Below, one piece after another: positions 1-8,587 of a stretch of 27,114 nucleotides of DNA (position 1 is the stretch's first letter; each line of letters begins with the position of its first letter). Below the pieces are notes generated by a model. That model made no database searches. It saw only the letters and a program-made list of their open reading frames with translations, and was not told where the DNA came from. The stretch lies in contig QEUW01000146.1 in NCBI GenBank assembly GCA_003577005.1, positions 1 to 27,114 of the forward strand, written 5' to 3'. A program made the position numbers and the translations under genes. Origin of the DNA: Chloroflexota bacterium (GTDB taxonomy: Bacteria > Chloroflexota > Anaerolineae > Caldilineales > Caldilineaceae).

Positions 1-1
1 C

Positions 2-1171
2 GAAATGCGCCGGGGCATCGAGAATGTCGAGGTTGCCTGTGGGACGCCCGTGCTCATGCAGGGCTACAACAACGAAGACATCGCCAGCGGCATCGACGAA
101 CATATGATCCGCCAGCCGCTGGGCGTGGTGGCCGCCATCACCCCGTTCAACTTCCCGGGCATGATTCCACTCTGGTTTCTGCCCTACGCTGTGGCAACGG
201 GCAACTGCTTTATCCTCAAACCGAGCGAAAAGGTCCCCATGACAAGCCAGATGCTCTTCGAGTTGATCGAGGCAGCTGGCTTCCCCGCTGGCGTGCTGCA
301 ACTGGTCAACGGCGGCAAGGAAACAGTAGATGCGCTGCTCGACCACCCGACGGTGCGAGCGATCAGCTTTGTCGGCTCGACGCCCGTGGCCAAATATGTC
401 TACAGCCGGGCCACGGCCAACGGCAAACGCGCCCAGTGTCAGGGCGGCGCAAAAAATCCAGTCGTGGTCATGCCCGACGCCGATATGGAGACAACCTCGC
501 GCATCATGGGCGATTCGGCCTTTGGCTGCGCCGGCCAACGCTGCCTGGCGGCTTCCGTGGCGATCACGGTCGGCGAGGCCAAGCACAGCTTCACCGAGGC
601 TATGGCCGATGTGGCCACCAGCCGCCGCGTCGGCTACGGGCTGGACGAGGGGGTGCAGATGGGGCCTGTGATCACCGCCGACAGCCAAGCGCGCGTCGAG
701 CGGCTGATCGAACAGAGCGCCCGCGAAGGGGCCAACGTATTGGTCGATGGTCGCAACCGCAAGGTCAGCGGCTATGAGGACGGTTACTTTGTCTTCCCCA
801 CCATCCTCGATGGCGTCAACCCGCAGGGTGAGATCGCCAAGACTGAGATCTTTGGCCCGGTGCTCAGCCTGATGCATGCCAACACCGTGGAAGAAGCGAT
901 CGAGCTGGTCAACAACCGTGCGTACGGCAACATGGCCTGCATCTTCACCAGCAGCGGCGCCGTTGCCCGCAAGTTCCGCTATGAGGCTGACGCCGGCAAC
1001 ATCGGCATCAACATCGGCGTGGCGGCGCCGATGGCTTTCTTCCCTTTTAGCGGCTGGAACGAAAGCTTCTTTGGCGACCTCCACGCCCAATCGCGCCACG
1101 GCGTCGAGTTCTACACCCAGACCAAAGTGGTGGTCGAACGCTGGCCGCAGGAGTGGAGCAGAACGTTTTAA
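2..1171 (+). CDS. mmsA: Methylmalonate-semialdehyde dehydrogenase (CoA-acylating), 5'-truncated by window edge
   Basis: The enzyme oxidises methylmalonate semialdehyde (or malonate semialdehyde) with NAD+ and CoA to propionyl-CoA (or acetyl-CoA) in valine or inositol breakdown. The frame is open to the left edge, so about 389 residues are visible of a usual 480-500, and roughly the first 100 are missing. Visible aldehyde dehydrogenase landmarks are the [14 protein letters not shown] segment, the cofactor segment [16 protein letters not shown], and the catalytic Cys in FGCAGQRC. Where most aldehyde dehydrogenases carry the general-base Glu (ELGGKN), this protein reads QGGAKN. Loss of that Glu is typical of the CoA-dependent MMSDH branch. 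The TAA stop (1169-1171) touches a heptamer repeat array. The oxidoreductase that follows on the same strand is compatible with inositol-like polyol catabolism, but this is inference. Confidence 0.9.
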   Translation, partial: EMRRGIENVEVACGTPVLMQGYNNEDIASGIDEHMIRQPLGVVAAITPFNFPGMIPLWFLPYAVATGNCFILKPSEKVPMTSQMLFELIEAAGFPAGVLQLVNGGKETVDALLDHPTVRAISFVGSTPVAKYVYSRATANGKRAQCQGGAKNPVVVMPDADMETTSRIMGDSAFGCAGQRCLAASVAITVGEAKHSFTEAMADVATSRRVGYGLDEGVQMGPVITADSQARVERLIEQSAREGANVLVDGRNRKVSGYEDGYFVFPTILDGVNPQGEIAKTEIFGPVLSLMHANTVEEAIELVNNRAYGNMACIFTSSGAVARKFRYEADAGNIGINIGVAAPMAFFPFSGWNESFFGDLHAQSRHGVEFYTQTKVVVERWPQEWSRTF

Positions 1172-1250
1172 TGGTTAATGGTTCATGCTCAGTGGTTCAT
1201 GCTCAATGATGTAATGGAGCGCCTGAAGTTAATGAGCATTGAGCATTTTG
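1171..1250. repeat. Heptamer word array between mmsA and the Gfo/Idh gene
   Basis: Reading from 1171 the sequence falls into in-phase 7-base words: ATGGTTA, ATGGTTC, ATGCTCA, GTGGTTC, ATGCTCA, ATGATGT. A second short run at 1231-1244 reads AATGAGC, ATTGAGC. ATGCTCAAT (1199-1207) is the reverse complement of ATTGAGCAT in the second run, so the region can fold back. The array starts at the mmsA stop codon. It ends just before the GGAG (1250-1253) that serves as ribosome binding site of the next gene. Confidence 0.7.
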
Positions 1251-1260
1251 GAGTCACATC

Positions 1261-2442
1261 GTGACGAAAACAATCGGCATTGGCGTTATCGGCATGGGGT
1301 GGATGGGTATGGTGCATAGCCGCGCCTACCGTCTGGTGCCGGATCGTTTTTATGGTAGCGGCATTCGTCCGCGGTTGGTGATCTGTGCAGATGAAGTGGA
1401 GGCGCGGGCGCGTCAGGCGCAGGAGATCCACGGTTTTGCCGAGGCGACGACCGACTGGCGCCAGGTGGTCGAACACCCGGAGGTGCAGGCGGTCAATGTT
1501 GCCTCTCCCAACTTTATGCATCTGGAGATGGTGCGAGCGGCGGCGGCGGCGGGGAAACATGTGTTTTGCGAAAAGCCGGTGGGGCGCTCGCCGGAAGAAA
1601 CCGCCGAGATCGAGCAACTTGCGCGGCAGGCCGGTGTTCTTTCCTTTGTTGGCTTTAATTACCGCTGGGCGCCCATGGTGCAGTACGCCAAACAGCTCAT
1701 CGACGAGGGCAGGTTGGGGCGGTTGACCCACTATCGCGGGCGCTTCTTTGCCATGTACGGCAGCAACCCGTTGGGGTTGTTGACCTGGCGCTTCAAGACC
1801 GAATATGCGGGGTTGGGGGTGCTGGGCGACATCATGTCGCACGTGGTGGACATGGCGCATATGCTCTGCGGGCCGATCCGCCGGGTGGTGAGCAATCGCC
1901 GCACCTTCATCACGGAGCGCCCGCTCCCCATCCCCGGCCAGGGCACCCACTTTTCACTGGGCCACCCCGACGATCCGACCGGCCCGGTGGAAAACGAAGA
2001 TTATGTGGGAGCGCTGGTCGAGTTCGAAAACGGCGTTCAGGGTTCGTTCGAGACCTGCCGCGCCATCTTTGGCCCAAAGTGCGAGATGTCCTTTGAGATC
2101 AATGGGACCAAAGGCGCCATCAAATGGAACTTTGAGCGGATGAATGAGTTAGAGCTTTATCTGCCAGGAGATAATCTTGCCTTTGATGGCTACACGAAGT
2201 TATTGAGCGGGCCTGCCTATCCCTTTCATGGCCACTTCAACCCCGGCGACGGCATCGGGATTGGGTACGAAGACTTGAAATGTATTGAGGCGTTTCATTT
2301 CTTACGGTCCATTGTGGAAGACCGCCAATACGAGCCTGGTTTCGCCAGCGCCCTCGCCCTGGCCGGCGTCCAGGCCGCGCTGATACGCTCCTGGGAGAGT
2401 GGCCAGTGGGAAGAAGTCAGCAGCCTGAAACGCAGTGCGTAA
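1261..2442 (+). CDS. Gfo/Idh/MocA family NAD(P)-dependent oxidoreductase
   Basis: A 393-residue sugar or polyol dehydrogenase-type enzyme of the inositol 2-dehydrogenase/glucose-fructose oxidoreductase superfamily. The N-terminal Rossmann motif is VIGMGWMG (about residues 9-16). The family motif EKPVGRS, containing the catalytic Lys, lies near residue 101. The C-terminal domain has the [14 protein letters not shown] helix, matching the usual D-x3-H-x2-D signature. Length is normal. I take the GTG at 1261 as start because GGAG lies 7 bases upstream (1250-1253) and the Rossmann strand begins directly afterwards. It follows mmsA by 89 bases and probably shares its transcript. The substrate cannot be read from the sequence; an inositol-type substrate is suggested only by the neighbour. 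Confidence 0.88.
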   Translation: MTKTIGIGVIGMGWMGMVHSRAYRLVPDRFYGSGIRPRLVICADEVEARARQAQEIHGFAEATTDWRQVVEHPEVQAVNVASPNFMHLEMVRAAAAAGKHVFCEKPVGRSPEETAEIEQLARQAGVLSFVGFNYRWAPMVQYAKQLIDEGRLGRLTHYRGRFFAMYGSNPLGLLTWRFKTEYAGLGVLGDIMSHVVDMAHMLCGPIRRVVSNRRTFITERPLPIPGQGTHFSLGHPDDPTGPVENEDYVGALVEFENGVQGSFETCRAIFGPKCEMSFEINGTKGAIKWNFERMNELELYLPGDNLAFDGYTKLLSGPAYPFHGHFNPGDGIGIGYEDLKCIEAFHFLRSIVEDRQYEPGFASALALAGVQAALIRSWESGQWEEVSSLKRSA

Positions 2443-2504
2443 TCCACACCACGCTCCACATCCAGCAAAACTTTTCAAGAAAAATCGATAGGATTTGAGC
2501 AAAC

Positions 2505-3656
2505 ATGGCACCAAGCATGATCAGCCCCTTTGGGCAGCCAATGCCCGGCCTGCGGATTCGCGAGGGCGCACCCGCCCTCACCCGGCCCACGAAAGAGGAA
2601 ATCGCCGCCTTTCCTACCGAAGCAAAACAATTGATCGCCAGAACATGGTCCGCCCAGGAGCCGCTATTGGCGGCTGGACAGTATGATCTACGCTGGCTGG
2701 AAGGCCGGCATGTCCTGCTCGCCGGCGCCACCGGGCCGGGGTTGGGGGGGGCATTTGCTGTTGCCGTCTTGGGCGTAGGCAAGGCCGCCAGCCTGACGAT
2801 CCTTGGCCGCGATCTCTCGCGCTCGCTCAACTACGAAACAGGGTTGGCGCTCCAGGCTCAGGCCGAGGCCGCCGGCTGGGGCAATCGCTTTCACTGGTTC
2901 AACGACGGCATGGCGCTCGAAGGTGCGCCGCTGGAAAAGCTGGTTGCCACACTCAAAGAGGTCGGGGCCCACCGCGTGGTCTACTTCAATACAGTGGCCG
3001 CCGCCCTCTCTGGCTTGCTTCCTGGCATGCCGCCTGTCTACGTCAAGGATGTGGATGCCGACGGGCTCTTCCAGTGGCAGCTCACGCCGTTGGATGACAA
3101 AGCCATTGAGGTCACCCGCTTTGTCATGGGCGAGATGGCTGTCCGCTTCCCAGGTGTGCTGGAAGAGAATGGGATTGGCGTGGAAGCCACTGTCTTCGCC
3201 GACTGGCGCGGCAGCCTGGACAAGATCAGCCGCGACCCGGCGCAGCGCGAATACGGTCGCCACGGCGCCTATTCTACCAGCCTCTATCTCCCCAAAGAGA
3301 TCTTGCAGGAGGCGACCCGCAGCGCCTATGGGACAAAGCGCCTTGTGCTCGACATCTTCTATCCCATGATGCGGACGCGCGCGCTGCCACTCATCCCCGG
3401 CGGGCTGACCATTGCGGACATCAACGAGAAGCTCATGCAGAAAGAGGGTATCCGCCGGCTCGAGGTGCCCGAACTGGCGCTGGTAGGGCTCGACTTTGTG
3501 GGCAAGGCGCTCACCGAGGGCTACGACAACCCCTTCCCCCGCGCCGACCGTCACGACGCCCATCTGGACGAGTGGATGTTCGCAGTCGTGGCCCGGCTCA
3601 CCGACGACGAGAACAGCGATTTTTACTACAAGCGGTGGCTGACGGTTGGAAGGTAG
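2505..3656 (+). CDS. Rossmann-fold protein with weak resemblance to FabV/TER enoyl reductases
   Basis: A 383-residue soluble protein that I cannot assign with confidence. A nucleotide-binding fold starts near residue 69 with VLLAGATGPGLGGA, a glycine-rich dinucleotide loop, followed by an LTILGRD strand end. Length, position of the loop after an N-terminal lead-in, a VVYFNTVAA strand and a downstream stretch WQLTPLDDKAIEVTRFVMG recall the FabV/trans-2-enoyl-CoA reductase branch of the SDR superfamily. The diagnostic Tyr-x8-Lys pair is not clearly present (a Tyr-x7-Lys occurs in AYSTSLYLPK). The start at 2505 has only a weak GGAT upstream. It lies 62 bases after the Gfo/Idh gene on the same strand and is likely cotranscribed. 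The TAG stop (3654-3656) sits inside a heptamer array. Confidence 0.6.
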   Translation: MAPSMISPFGQPMPGLRIREGAPALTRPTKEEIAAFPTEAKQLIARTWSAQEPLLAAGQYDLRWLEGRHVLLAGATGPGLGGAFAVAVLGVGKAASLTILGRDLSRSLNYETGLALQAQAEAAGWGNRFHWFNDGMALEGAPLEKLVATLKEVGAHRVVYFNTVAAALSGLLPGMPPVYVKDVDADGLFQWQLTPLDDKAIEVTRFVMGEMAVRFPGVLEENGIGVEATVFADWRGSLDKISRDPAQREYGRHGAYSTSLYLPKEILQEATRSAYGTKRLVLDIFYPMMRTRALPLIPGGLTIADINEKLMQKEGIRRLEVPELALVGLDFVGKALTEGYDNPFPRADRHDAHLDEWMFAVVARLTDDENSDFYYKRWLTVGR

Positions 3657-3700
3657 AAAGTAGAACAGGTAACGTTCTGTGCTCTACGTTCTACGTTCCA
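3652..3700. repeat. Heptamer word array at a convergent gene junction
   Basis: Seven consecutive in-phase 7-base words: GGTAGAA, AGTAGAA, CAGGTAA, CGTTCTG, TGCTCTA, CGTTCTA, CGTTCCA. The right half is close to the reverse complement of the left, so the array can form an imperfect hairpin. It contains the stop codon of the plus-strand gene (3654-3656) and ends two bases before the stop of the minus-strand lipoprotein (3703-3705). It may act as a bidirectional terminator, but there is no clear T-run. Confidence 0.7.
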
Positions 3701-3702
3701 GA

Positions 3703-6585
3703 TTACACCACCACCCAGCGCCGGAGGCCACCATCCTCTTCTAGCAACGTATAGATCAGACCACGCACCCAGATCATAGCGCCATTCGCAAAAGGTTGAA
3801 CCTGTGCGGTCACCCCTTCTTCGCGGGCGGTGGCCCAGCCGATCTTTGCGCGCACATCGGGGTACTCGCGCCAGACCTTGCCAAAGCCGCGCACGGGTTG
3901 CAGCCGGTCCTCCGGCGGGCGCAGCGTCGCGTCCATTTCAGGATCGCCTTCGCGGAAGGTGTCCGCAAAGACGCGCCAGCTTCCGTCGCTGAAGAGCACA
4001 TAGATGCGCTGCTCATCCCCGCGCCAGATCATGACGCCCTGCTCGAAGGTCTGGTAGGCGGCATCGACCGGCGCAGCTTGCTCGCTCTTCGCCCAACCCA
4101 AGCGGCGTTGTAGATCCTCGTTGCTCTCCCATACGCCGGCAAAGGTTCCCACCGGGCGGAAAAAGCCATCGGGCGGCTCGCCGGTGAGCGGAGGGGGGAG
4201 CGGGGAAAGCGGCTGCGGCGTGGGTGACGGACCGGCTGCCGGCGCCACCGGTGTCGTCACCGTTGATCCGGCGCCAACCACCGGTTCCCAGTTCAGCCCG
4301 GCAGGGTCAAGCCGCCAGAATTCACCGGCATAGGTGCCGACCAAAAGCTGGTGGCCCCCATCGGCCAGCGGCGGCGAAACGGCCAGGGAAGTGAGGGTAT
4401 TGGTGAAGGTACGGTTGGCCAGCCGCTCATCGTCCCAGCGCTCGGCCAGGGCGCCGTTGTTGCGCAGCCGCCACAGGTTGTAGGCGCCGAGTACATAGAT
4501 CGCGCCTTCATCATCGCCCGGCACCGGTGTGATAGAGAGAATTGTGGCGCCGTCAGGCCGGTCGAGTTCGACCGGTTCCCACGTAGCGCCGCCATCCACG
4601 CTACGTTCGATGCCCCGTCCATAGTCTGCACTGCGCACCGGGACAAGGGGAGCGGCTGCGATTCCGGGGATCAGTTCACGTCGCAGCGCGGGTGAGATCT
4701 CCGTGGTCGAGGTGATGGCTAATGACCAGTTCAAGCCGCTATCGGTCGAGCGGTGGATCGATGTGCCAGCCTCCCACGGCTGGATACGTTGATAGTGCGC
4801 GTAGGCCAGAACCGTCTCGTCGTTGGCGTAGTCAGGCGAGACGATCAAATCCTGGATGCGCAGATGAGTCAAGCCATTCCAGACAGGCTGCCAGCTCTCT
4901 CCCCCATCCACAGAGCGGAAGACGCCAAGGCCCAATGACTGCCGGTGATAGCCGCCGGCAAAGAGCGTGCGATCGGCGGCGTAGTTGGGCGAAATTGTGA
5001 GCGTCCCGGTCGCTTGCCCGTCGAAAAAGAGCCCATTGCGCAGATAGACCCACTCTTCGCCGCCATCGGTCGACCGGTAGACGGAGCCGGCCGCGTTGAC
5101 CACAAAGAGCGTCCGATCCGCCGTATACGCTGGCGAGACAACGATCTGGTGGATCGGTTGTCCGGGTAGCGCGGCAACTTCCTCATTTGCCGGCCCGCCC
5201 ACCGCAGCGCCGCTTTGAGCCAGGACGATCAAGATGTTGCGGCGGCTACCGTAGAGGCGTCCCCCATCCACATCATGATGCAAGAGACAGAAGCCGGAAG
5301 GAAGAACCCCCACCGGTTGCAGCGCAGCCAGATCGAGAACCCACCCGCTTGCATAGCCCTGCCCGGTGCTGCCGTTGACAAACAGCGGGCCGATACCGTC
5401 GCGCCAGGTCAGCAGCGAGCCGTCCAAATCGTAGACTCGCAGGTTGTTGAAGACGACGTAACGCGCATAGCGATCCGGGCGATAGCGACGCTCGGCCACC
5501 ACCGGTTGGATCGTGCGCTCGCTGCCACACTGTTCCTGTATAACGGGTTGCGTGGCGGGATCATCCAGCAGTTCCAGCGTCGTGGCGTCGTAGAAACGCG
5601 GCGGCCAGATATAGCCCGCTCCCCCAGCGGTGGAAATCATCTGTACATCCAGTGCCAGCAGGTTCTCAGCGGCAAAGACGTAGGCAGCGTCGGCGCGCCA
5701 GCTACCGACACAGTCTGGACATGGTTGGTTTGAAATTTCGGGCAACAGCTCTTGTACAATCACGCCTTCGTCCGGGTCGGCCACATAGACCGTGTGGGCG
5801 ACGATCAACACCTCGTTGCGCCGCGGGTTGTAAACGGGAATGCCAGCCTGTGGCAGATGGCCGATCGTTTCCAGCGTTGCTCCATCCAGCACACGGACAG
5901 GCGGTTCATCCTGCCCATAGGGAGATGAGAGCCGGCGGCCCACAAAGAGGCGATTGCGTTCGCTGTCCAGCGCCAGGTGTGTCGCACCGTTGATCGTCTG
6001 CGTAACGGCGAGTTGCTCTGTATCGACCACGGTGATAAGCGGATCAGGCTGGTAGATGCGGTCAGCGGGGGCCACAAAGAGACGGCGCCGGGCCGGGTCC
6101 AGCGTGAGTTCTCCTGCCGCCGGCAGGCTTGCCAGCGGCTCATAGGTGGTCGCGTCGAGCACATGAAGCTGGCCGGTCGAATCAGTGACGTAGAGACGAT
6201 TAGCAGGCGCATCGAGACGTAGATCGAGCAGATGGTCATCGGGGCCGGCCAGCGTGACCTCGGCCAGGAGCACGGGCAGCGGGCCGTTGGCCGGACCGGG
6301 AGCAGTCGCCGCAATCGCCTCTGGTGCGGCATCCTGCACGGGTGTGCTAGCGGCTTCATCCGGGATCGTCGTCGTAGGGATTGCAGCGGGTGTACTCAAA
6401 TCTACCGCGGCGGCGGGCGCGCCCGCCGCCGGCGTCAACGTCGCTACCGCGGTGGCCAGGCGAGCATTCTCGGTAGAAAGGGCAGCAATCGTCGCTTCGG
6501 CGCCAGGGTCGGACGCGCCAAAGTCGCAACCGGCCAGGATGGCAGCGGTCAGCAGAATGATCATAAACAGATGCATTAGGCGCAT
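3703..6585 (-). CDS. Large surface lipoprotein: propeller-like region, BNR repeats and two LGFP-like C-terminal repeats
   Basis: About 960 residues, starting at the ATG at 6585 where a type II signal peptide begins. The hydrophobic stretch MIILLTAAILAGC ends in lipobox LAGC with the lipidated Cys at residue 20, and GAGA lies upstream. An upstream in-frame ATG at 6681 would bury the signal and overlap the next gene. After a Thr/Ala/Pro-rich linker come YncE-like propeller strands (LYVTDSTGQLHVLD, LFVAPADRIY, ITVVDTEQL). Four BNR/sortilin-type motifs follow near residues 505, 556, 612 and 660 (RSTDGGEEW, RSVDGGESW, RSTDSGLNW, RSVDGGATW). Two C-terminal repeats at about 818 and 902 share VW-x5-DL/V-x3-IGW plus a GAMIW/GVMIW core. 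It is probably an extracytoplasmic binding or structural protein; the ligand is unknown. Confidence 0.85.
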   Translation of the reverse strand: MRLMHLFMIILLTAAILAGCDFGASDPGAEATIAALSTENARLATAVATLTPAAGAPAAAVDLSTPAAIPTTTIPDEAASTPVQDAAPEAIAATAPGPANGPLPVLLAEVTLAGPDDHLLDLRLDAPANRLYVTDSTGQLHVLDATTYEPLASLPAAGELTLDPARRRLFVAPADRIYQPDPLITVVDTEQLAVTQTINGATHLALDSERNRLFVGRRLSSPYGQDEPPVRVLDGATLETIGHLPQAGIPVYNPRRNEVLIVAHTVYVADPDEGVIVQELLPEISNQPCPDCVGSWRADAAYVFAAENLLALDVQMISTAGGAGYIWPPRFYDATTLELLDDPATQPVIQEQCGSERTIQPVVAERRYRPDRYARYVVFNNLRVYDLDGSLLTWRDGIGPLFVNGSTGQGYASGWVLDLAALQPVGVLPSGFCLLHHDVDGGRLYGSRRNILIVLAQSGAAVGGPANEEVAALPGQPIHQIVVSPAYTADRTLFVVNAAGSVYRSTDGGEEWVYLRNGLFFDGQATGTLTISPNYAADRTLFAGGYHRQSLGLGVFRSVDGGESWQPVWNGLTHLRIQDLIVSPDYANDETVLAYAHYQRIQPWEAGTSIHRSTDSGLNWSLAITSTTEISPALRRELIPGIAAAPLVPVRSADYGRGIERSVDGGATWEPVELDRPDGATILSITPVPGDDEGAIYVLGAYNLWRLRNNGALAERWDDERLANRTFTNTLTSLAVSPPLADGGHQLLVGTYAGEFWRLDPAGLNWEPVVGAGSTVTTPVAPAAGPSPTPQPLSPLPPPLTGEPPDGFFRPVGTFAGVWESNEDLQRRLGWAKSEQAAPVDAAYQTFEQGVMIWRGDEQRIYVLFSDGSWRVFADTFREGDPEMDATLRPPEDRLQPVRGFGKVWREYPDVRAKIGWATAREEGVTAQVQPFANGAMIWVRGLIYTLLEEDGGLRRWVVV

Positions 6586-6640
6586 GTGAGACTGGTTCTC
6601 CGTCAATGTAACAAGCAACGTGTTGAAGTCTGTGCATAGG

Positions 6641-7012
6641 CTATGCAGAAAGATCCACATGCCGTTCTGCGTTCCGGGCAACGGTAAGAAACCAACGTTG
6701 CACCTCGCTACCCTCAGGCTTGTCGGGCCAGCTTGCGCTCAAACACGCATAGGCAAATACAAACGCCCGCAGCCGCCCCACAGGCGCGCCCATTTTCTCC
6801 GCCAGCAGCCGCACCGCTCCATGGCCATCGAAGTAGCGCAGAGCGACCACCGCATCCGATTCATCCTCCACACCAATGGGTGTGAGCAGTTTCAACACCA
6901 CCTTCTCGTCATTACGATACGCGCCATACACATCGCCTCGCGGACTGCGCGCCAGTAGTTCGGGATCGCTCAGGTTCCATAGCCGTAGATAATCGTTCAA
7001 GTCACCGGTCAT
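6641..7012 (-). pseudogene. Streptomycin 6-kinase (APH(6))-like remnant with internal deletion
   Basis: A 123-codon intact frame whose first ~70 residues look like the N-terminal lobe of APH(6)/hydroxyurea kinase proteins: a W-x-L segment, VVLKLLTPIGVEDESDA with the ATP-contacting Lys, then GHGAVRLLA. The remaining ~50 residues (MGAPVGRLRAFVFAYACLSA and on) resemble the extreme C-terminal helices of the same family. The central 150-200 residues are absent, including the catalytic loop (H-x-D-L-H-x2-N) and the Mg-binding Asp. The junction lies near 6800. It cannot be a working kinase of the usual type. I read it as a decayed gene whose deletion kept the frame; a short protein with a new role is the alternative. 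The lipoprotein start lies 55 bases downstream. Confidence 0.6.
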
Positions 7013-7068
7013 TGTTTCACACTATTTTTTGGTGGTGTTTGCATCCAGCCCTATGTTTGCACTTTTAG

Positions 7069-7147
7069 CGCAAAGGCGCAAAGGTGCAGAGACGCAAGGG
7101 ATTTTTATCAGCCGCCCTTTGCGTCTTTGCTTCTCTGCGTCTTTGCG
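7069..7147. repeat. Octamer word array forming a long imperfect hairpin
   Basis: The left arm reads as 8-base words GCAAAGGC, GCAAAGGT, GCAGAGAC, GCAAGGGA (from 7070). The right arm reads CCCTTTGC, GTCTTTGC, TTCTCTGC, GTCTTTGC (7115-7146). The arms are imperfect reverse complements of about 32 bases separated by 14 bases. The element lies between the divergent kinase remnant and the CoA-transferase gene. Confidence 0.75.
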
Positions 7148-7196
7148 TTGAATCAGCTCTGCAAAGATAGAGCATCCAGGTAGCAGTTCACCCACA

Positions 7197-7231
7197 ACTG
7201 TCAATTAGCCGTTGACAATTGACAATTCTCC
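7197..7231. repeat. Heptamer word array with TTGACA words upstream of the CoA-transferase
   Basis: In-phase 7-base words ACTGTCA, ATTAGCC, GTTGACA, ATTGACA, ATTCTCC. TGTCAATT (7200-7207) and AATTGACA (7217-7224) are reverse complements, so the array can fold back. One word doubles as a possible -35 promoter box. Confidence 0.6.
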
Positions 7232-7247
7232 CCCGCCATCTTAACAT
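7219..7247 (+). promoter_or_regulatory. Possible sigma70-type promoter for the CaiB-like gene, -35 lent by a heptamer
   Basis: TTGACA at 7219-7224, a 17-base spacer, then TAACAT at 7242-7247 (4 of 6 to consensus). The predicted start of transcription is about 30 bases before the ATG at 7286. The perfect -35 is one of two copies in the heptamer array. Confidence 0.4.
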
Positions 7248-7285
7248 TACTGGCAATTGCACACAATCATGATAAACTCTGGCGT

Positions 7286-8485
7286 ATGAACGGCGCCCTA
7301 TCCGACATCCTTGTGATCGATCTTTCGCGCGTCCTGGCTGGGCCGTATGCGGCCATGTTGCTGGGCGACCTGGGTGCGCGCGTCATCAAAGTTGAGCAGC
7401 CCGGTAGCGGCGATGATACACGGCGCTGGGGGCCGCCTTTTGCGGCAAATGGGGAGAGCGCCTATTTTTTTTCCGCCAATCGCAACAAGGAGAGCATCAC
7501 CCTCAACTTGAAGGACGAGCTCGGTCGCAACCTGCTGTACAAACTGGTGGCGCGGGCAGATGTCGTGATCGAGAACTTTCGTGTTGGGCAACCGAAACGT
7601 CTGGGCATCGACTACTTATCGCTACACGAAGTCAACTCACGCCTGATCTATCTCTCGCTCACCGGCTACGGCCAGACCGGGCCCTACCGCAACCGGCCCG
7701 GTTACGACGCCGTTATCCAGGCGCAGGGCGGCATCATGAGCATCACCGGGCCGACTGGCGAAGCGGGTGAACCGTACAAGGTCGGCGTTGCGGTGGTGGA
7801 TGTCACTGCTGGGTTGCATGCCGCCATTGCCATTCTCGCTGCCCTTCACCACCGCGAGCGCACCGGCGAGGGCCAATACATTGACGTGGCGCTCTTCGAC
7901 ACGCAGTTGAGTTGGCTAGTCAACGTCGCCAGCGCCTATCTGGTTTCCAGTGAGCCTCCTGTGCGTTACGGCAACGCCCATGCCTCGATTGTACCCTACC
8001 AGACAGTGCCCACAGCGGATGGCTGGCTGATGCTGGCGGTCGGCAACGATGGGCAATTCTCGTCACTATGCGAGGTTATCGGATGCGCTGAACTGGCTGC
8101 CGACCCGCGCTTCGCTACGAATCCGCAGCGTGTAGCCAATCGGGCGGCGCTGATCCCGCTGCTCGAAGCGCACTTTCGCAGCCAACCAACCGCACACTGG
8201 TTGGAACTGCTGCTCGCCGCTGGCGTGCCATGTGGGCCGGTCAACGACATCCCGACTGCGCTGGCCGACCCACAGGCCCAAGCCCGGCAGATGGTGCAGA
8301 CGGTTGAGCATCCACGTACCGGAACGATCCCACAGTTGGGGCCGGTGCCAAAGCTGAGCGCCACGCCCGCTGAGATCCGCAAGCCTCCCCCGCTCTTAGG
8401 CGAACAGACCGCAGCCATTCTGCGTGAATTCTGCGCCTTGGGCGATGAGGAGATCGGCCAGTTGCGCTCCGACGGAGTCATTTGA
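7286..8485 (+). CDS. CaiB/BaiF (family III) CoA-transferase
   Basis: A 399-residue full-length family III CoA-transferase, which moves CoA between acyl-CoA and a free carboxylic acid through an aspartyl thioester. The N-terminal signature VIDLSRVLAGPYAAMLLGDL and the following ARVIKVEQP are classic. The expected catalytic Asp is D141 in PGYDAVIQAQGG. The C-terminal portion carries the GVPCGPVNDI motif typical of the family. The acid substrate cannot be named. The acyl-CoA dehydrogenase 102 bases downstream suggests that the pair activates and then desaturates a carboxylic acid. The ATG at 7286 directly precedes the family N-terminal strand; there is no strong Shine-Dalgarno. Confidence 0.9.
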   Translation: MNGALSDILVIDLSRVLAGPYAAMLLGDLGARVIKVEQPGSGDDTRRWGPPFAANGESAYFFSANRNKESITLNLKDELGRNLLYKLVARADVVIENFRVGQPKRLGIDYLSLHEVNSRLIYLSLTGYGQTGPYRNRPGYDAVIQAQGGIMSITGPTGEAGEPYKVGVAVVDVTAGLHAAIAILAALHHRERTGEGQYIDVALFDTQLSWLVNVASAYLVSSEPPVRYGNAHASIVPYQTVPTADGWLMLAVGNDGQFSSLCEVIGCAELAADPRFATNPQRVANRAALIPLLEAHFRSQPTAHWLELLLAAGVPCGPVNDIPTALADPQAQARQMVQTVEHPRTGTIPQLGPVPKLSATPAEIRKPPPLLGEQTAAILREFCALGDEEIGQLRSDGVI

Positions 8486-8489
8486 GACT

Positions 8490-8516
8490 GAGGACAGAAT
8501 TCGAGCATTCTGCCTC
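8490..8516. other. Short hairpin between CoA-transferase and acyl-CoA dehydrogenase genes
   Basis: GAGG-A-CAGAAT pairs with ATTCTG-CCTC across a 6-base loop, with one bulged A. It lies a few bases after the CoA-transferase stop. There is no T-run, so it is not a standard intrinsic terminator; it may stabilise the upstream message end or attenuate read-through. Confidence 0.4.
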
Positions 8517-8587
8517 GGCTGATCAGTTTGAGATAAATCTATAGGGTCCACTGGCACCCCTTTCCTCACTACACGAAAGGCCATGAT

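Noticed and set aside
2688..3563. Minus-strand open frame (291 codons) opposite the Rossmann protein
   Set aside because: His/Glu-rich nonsense composition, no ribosome binding site; the plus strand has the glycine-rich loop and operon context.
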